A DNA stretch of 51,813 nucleotides. Origin: JBMNOI01 sp050942995. Lineage in GTDB: Bacteria; Chloroflexota; Anaerolineae; UBA1429. Both the position numbers and the translations under genes were made by a program. Position 1 is the first letter of the stretch. Every line of letters starts with the position of its first letter. The notes under the pieces are model-generated. The model had not been told where the DNA came from and did not search any database. It saw nothing but the letters and a program-made list of their open reading frames with translations. The stretch spans positions 1 through 51,813 of the forward strand of contig JBMNOI010000005.1 of assembly GCA_050942995.1 (NCBI GenBank), read 5' to 3'. Positions 48,812 through 51,813 of the stretch are shown here, in pieces.

Positions 48812-49282
48812 ATGCCGAGACGTTACCGGCCGGCTCGACGAGTTGTACAGCCGGATCTCAAGTATAACAGCGAATTAGTCTCCGTCTTTATCAATAAAGT
48901 GATGAGGGACGGAAAAAAGAGCCTGGCTCAGCGTATCGTGTACGATGCGTTTGACCTCATCGCCGAGCGCAGCAACAAAGATCCGCTAGAGACCTTTGAG
49001 CAGGCGATTCGGAATGCATCGCCCATGGTTGAGGTCAAGCCACGGCGCGTGGGTGGCGCGACATATCAGGTGCCGGTCGAAGTCTCTGCACACCGGCGCA
49101 CGTCTCTGGCCATCCGCTGGACGTTGGCGGCGGCGCGTGCGCGACCGGGCAAGACCTTTGTAGAGAAACTGGCCAACGAGCTGATCGACGCATCGCAGAA
49201 CACGGGTTCTGCCATTCGGCGTCGGGAAGAGGCGCATCGTATGGCCGAGGCGAACAGGGCCTTTGCACATTACCGGTGGTAG
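48812..49282 (+). CDS. rpsG: 30S ribosomal protein S7
   Basis: 156 residues, normal length. It nucleates the 30S head. MPRRYRPARR, DGKKSLAQRIVYDAFD, NASPMVEVKPRRVGGATYQVP and RRREEAHRMAEANRAFAHYRW are typical. The ATG at 48812 is chosen over one at 48797 because GGAGG stands just upstream. It follows rpsL by 86 nt in the str order. Confidence 0.98.
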   Translation: MPRRYRPARRVVQPDLKYNSELVSVFINKVMRDGKKSLAQRIVYDAFDLIAERSNKDPLETFEQAIRNASPMVEVKPRRVGGATYQVPVEVSAHRRTSLAIRWTLAAARARPGKTFVEKLANELIDASQNTGSAIRRREEAHRMAEANRAFAHYRW

Positions 49283-49392
49283 CCCGCCTTGTTGGGCGGC
49301 GATATGCCGTAAGGCGGCATTCGCCATGGCGGACGTTCGCGCTTTGCAAGGATCTTGTGTGTGCTCGAGAACACAAGAAGGTGGAGTGAATA

Positions 49393-51474
49393 GTGGCTGG
49401 CGAATATCCGCTTGAGCGAATCCGTAATATCGGTATCATTGCGCATATCGATGCGGGCAAGACGACAACGACGGAGCGCATCCTGTTCTATACCGGCCGG
49501 ACATATCGGTTGGGAAACGTCGATGAGGGAACCACCATCACCGACTGGATGGAGCAGGAACGGGAACGCGGTATTACCATCGTGTCGGCTGCCGTAAGCT
49601 GTTACTGGCGCGAGCATCGCATTAACATTATCGATACTCCAGGGCACATCGACTTTACCGCTGAGGTTCAGCGCAGCCTGCGGGTGTTGGATGGCGGCGT
49701 GGTCGTCTTTGACGCAGTCCATGGGGTAGAGCCCCAGTCCGAAACGGTCTGGCGGCAGGCGGATCGCTTTCACGTTCCGCGAATCTGTTTTATTAACAAG
49801 ATGGATAGGATAGGAGCCGATTTCTGGCGCTGCATCGACATGATTCGAGAGCGCCTGGAAACTGTGCCTGTGGCGATACAGGTGCCCATCGGGGTCGAAT
49901 CCTCATTCGCCGGAGTGGTCGATCTGATCGACATGAAGGCATGGATCTTTAGCGACGAGCTGGGAGTGGAACCGAAAGCGGTCGAGATTCCCGACGAGTT
50001 GCAGAATCTGGTGCTGGAGAAGCGAGAGGTGCTGGTCGAGGCCATCGCAGAGACAGATGATGTCTTGCTCGACAAGTACCTTGAAGGTGAGGAGTTGAGT
50101 CCGGAGGAGCTGCGCGGCGGGTTACGCAATGCCACGTTGTCGGGCCGGCTGGTGCCGGTTCTGGCGGGGGCTTCGCTGCGCAACAAGGGCGTACAGCCGG
50201 TTCTGGATGCCATCGTAGATTACCTCCCCTCGCCTTTGGATGTGCCCTCTATCGAAGGAGTGCATCCACAGACGAACGAGAAGGTAGTGCGTCATGCAGA
50301 CGCAAGCGAGCCTTTGTCGGCATTGGTGTTCAAGATTGTCTCGGACCCCTTTGTCGGCAGTTTGGCTTATATGCGCATCTACTCCGGTGTTTTACGCTCA
50401 AATTCCTCCGTATTTAACTCCCCCAAGTCGAAAAAAGAACGCATCGGTCGACTCTTGCAGATGTATGCCAACCGTCGTGAGGATGTCGATTCGGCCTCGG
50501 CCGGCGAGATCGTCGCGGTGGGCGGGCTCAAGTTCACCTTTACCGGGGACACGCTGTGCGATCCGTCTCGGCCGGTAGTGCTCGAGTCGATCACATTCCC
50601 CGAGCCGGTGATCTATGTGGCCGTCGAGCCACGCACGGCAGCGGATGAGCACAAGCTGGCCGCCGCTTTGCAGAGCCTGGCCGAGGAAGATCCAACCTTC
50701 AGGATCCGCACCGATGAGAATACGGGCCAGACGATTATCTCGGGTATGGGAGAATTGCACCTCGATATCCTGGTAGAGCGTCTGGTGCGTGAATTCAAGG
50801 TGTGGGCCAAGGTGGGGCGACCTCAAGTGGCCTATCGCGAGACCATCACCCGTTCGGCCAGGGCCGAGGGTGAGTTGACCATCCCGCGGGCGGGCAAATC
50901 ACAGTATGCACGGGTGGTGCTCGAACTGGCACCGTTGCCCAAGGGGCAGGGGTTTGCCTTTCAGAATCAGGCTCCGCCGGAAGTGATTCCCGAAGAGTTT
51001 GTGCCCATCATCGAGACGTCGGCGCGCGAGTCGATGGCCGGTGGGGTGCTGGCCGGTTACCCGATGGTTGATGTTCAGGCGACGCTGGTGGACGGGGCGT
51101 TTGTTGAAGGGGAAGCATCCGAGGCGGCGTTTCATAGCGCCACATCGATCGCCTTTAACCGAGCCGTTCAGCAGGCGCGACCGGTTTTGCTGGAGCCGAT
51201 CATGAAGCTGGAAGTGATCGTGCCTGACGAGAATACCGGTGACGTCATCGGAGACATCAACGCGCGGCGCGGCGAGATCGATGGCATGGCCCCTTCGCCG
51301 GGCGGCATGCAGACCATTCGGGGGCATGTGCCTCTCGCCGAGATGTTTGGTTATGCGACCGACATTCGCTCGGTAACGCAGGGGCGGGGTGCGTTCACCA
51401 TGGAGTTCGACTACTATGCGCCGGTACCCGAAAACGTGGCCGAGCGCATTCTAGGGGGACCTCTTTACACCTAG
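49393..51474 (+). CDS. fusA: Translation elongation factor G
   Basis: 693 residues from a GTG with GGAG 6 nt upstream. It is the GTPase that moves tRNAs and mRNA after peptide bond formation. G1 AHIDAGKTTTTERILFYTG, switch II DTPGHIDFTAEV, NKMDR and the domain IV/V segments are visible (AGYPMVDVQATLVDGAF, SPGGMQTIRGHVPLAEMFGYATDIRS). It follows rpsG by 110 nt that contain small GC hairpins. After its stop, a short hairpin (51480-51498) without T run precedes the tuf promoter. Confidence 0.97.
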   Translation: MAGEYPLERIRNIGIIAHIDAGKTTTTERILFYTGRTYRLGNVDEGTTITDWMEQERERGITIVSAAVSCYWREHRINIIDTPGHIDFTAEVQRSLRVLDGGVVVFDAVHGVEPQSETVWRQADRFHVPRICFINKMDRIGADFWRCIDMIRERLETVPVAIQVPIGVESSFAGVVDLIDMKAWIFSDELGVEPKAVEIPDELQNLVLEKREVLVEAIAETDDVLLDKYLEGEELSPEELRGGLRNATLSGRLVPVLAGASLRNKGVQPVLDAIVDYLPSPLDVPSIEGVHPQTNEKVVRHADASEPLSALVFKIVSDPFVGSLAYMRIYSGVLRSNSSVFNSPKSKKERIGRLLQMYANRREDVDSASAGEIVAVGGLKFTFTGDTLCDPSRPVVLESITFPEPVIYVAVEPRTAADEHKLAAALQSLAEEDPTFRIRTDENTGQTIISGMGELHLDILVERLVREFKVWAKVGRPQVAYRETITRSARAEGELTIPRAGKSQYARVVLELAPLPKGQGFAFQNQAPPEVIPEEFVPIIETSARESMAGGVLAGYPMVDVQATLVDGAFVEGEASEAAFHSATSIAFNRAVQQARPVLLEPIMKLEVIVPDENTGDVIGDINARRGEIDGMAPSPGGMQTIRGHVPLAEMFGYATDIRSVTQGRGAFTMEFDYYAPVPENVAERILGGPLYT

Positions 51475-51610
51475 TTCGTAGCCCCCCGAGTTGGGGCTCC
51501 ACACGCGGTTCCCTGATCGTTGTTTGATGATAGGAACTGTGTGCGGCGGGCTTATGCCGGCCGTTCACACTGCCTGTTGGTGTGACGTCTGGCACCCTTA
51601 GTGGGTCTAT

Positions 51611-51638
51611 TTGGCAAACGACGTCGGTTCTGTATACT
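51611..51638 (+). promoter_or_regulatory. Sigma-70-type promoter for tuf
   Basis: TTGGCA (51611-51616), 16-nt spacer, TATACT (51633-51638), 71 nt before the tuf ATG. The same TTGGCA -35 box is used at the dcw promoter. Confidence 0.75.
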
Positions 51639-51709
51639 TAGAACGTTTGCGCCTGCGGGCAGGCTAACAAATAACACTCCGAGTGTTTCCATTGGAAAGG
51701 AGAGCCGGC

Positions 51710-51813
51710 ATGGGCAAGAAGGTATTCGAGCGGACCAAGCCGCACGTAAACGTGGGCACCATCGGGCACGTGGACCACGGCAAGACGTCGTTGACGGCTG
51801 CGATCACCAAGGT
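51710..51813 (+). CDS. tuf: Translation elongation factor Tu, N-terminal part (runs off the right edge)
   Basis: 34 codons from the ATG at 51710, with AAAGGAG 7 nt upstream. It reads MGKKVFERTKPHVNVGTIGH and then VDHGKTSLTAAITK, including the EF-Tu P-loop GHVDHGKT. EF-Tu delivers aminoacyl-tRNA to the ribosome. It completes the rpsL-rpsG-fusA-tuf order of the str operon, with its own promoter in front. Confidence 0.97.
   Translation, partial: MGKKVFERTKPHVNVGTIGHVDHGKTSLTAAITK

Overview
The window is a housekeeping stretch of a moderately GC-rich bacterial chromosome, most likely from the phylum Chloroflexota (an Anaerolineae or Caldilineae type of organism; inference). The hints are an S12 protein with a roughly 16-residue N-terminal insertion, a primary sigma factor with an extra segment in region 3, a secreted multidomain protein with an LPLILK motif, and a dcw cell-division cluster without murE that ends ftsQ-ftsA-ftsZ-nrdR. 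No database search was possible, so the phylum call rests on remembered family traits.

Layout. 1-275: 5' part of an unrecognised gene leaving the window on the minus strand. 454-628: a tRNA-Asn unit with its own promoter and terminator. 668-7053 (minus): a secreted multidomain glycoside hydrolase whose 3' end overlaps dnaG, which in turn overlaps rpoD, so a cell-surface carbohydrate enzyme sits at the head of the primase/sigma operon. 7285-9951 (minus): pyruvate phosphate dikinase with a strong promoter and terminator. 10161-13238 (minus): a PlsY-like membrane protein and the helicase RecD2. 13420-15923 (minus): a FecR-domain membrane protein and a cytoplasmic glycosidase-like protein. 16461-19485 (plus): a GH57 branching enzyme and a GntR-HTH/LacI-sensor regulator. 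19571-22973 (minus): an S9 peptidase and a nucleotide pyrophosphatase/phosphodiesterase-like enzyme. 23140-25007 (plus): an anaerobic sulfatase-maturase-like radical SAM protein and a HAD hydrolase.

25108-43759 (plus) is the dcw cluster: mraZ, rsmH, ftsL-like, ftsI, murF, mraY, murD, ftsW, murG, two CvpA-like membrane genes, murC, murB, ddl, ftsQ, ftsA, ftsZ, nrdR. It starts from a near-consensus promoter followed at once by four tandem 10-nt repeats that look like the MraZ operator, and it ends at an intrinsic terminator. The genes supply lipid II synthesis, septal transpeptidation and the Z-ring. murE is absent.

43824-51813 (plus): rpoB with its own promoter and a leader of about 300 nt, then a strong hairpin, then a second perfect promoter driving rpsL-rpsG-fusA, then a promoter and the first 34 codons of tuf. 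rpoC, which normally follows rpoB, is not here. RpoB carries an insertion of about 140 residues that looks internally repetitive.

I found no CRISPR array, insertion sequence, prophage, defence island or integrase. The most unusual items are the glycosidase domain nested inside a DUF11-like domain and joined to dnaG-rpoD, the missing rpoC, the RpoB insertion, the MraZ operator array, and the tandem CvpA-like genes inside dcw.
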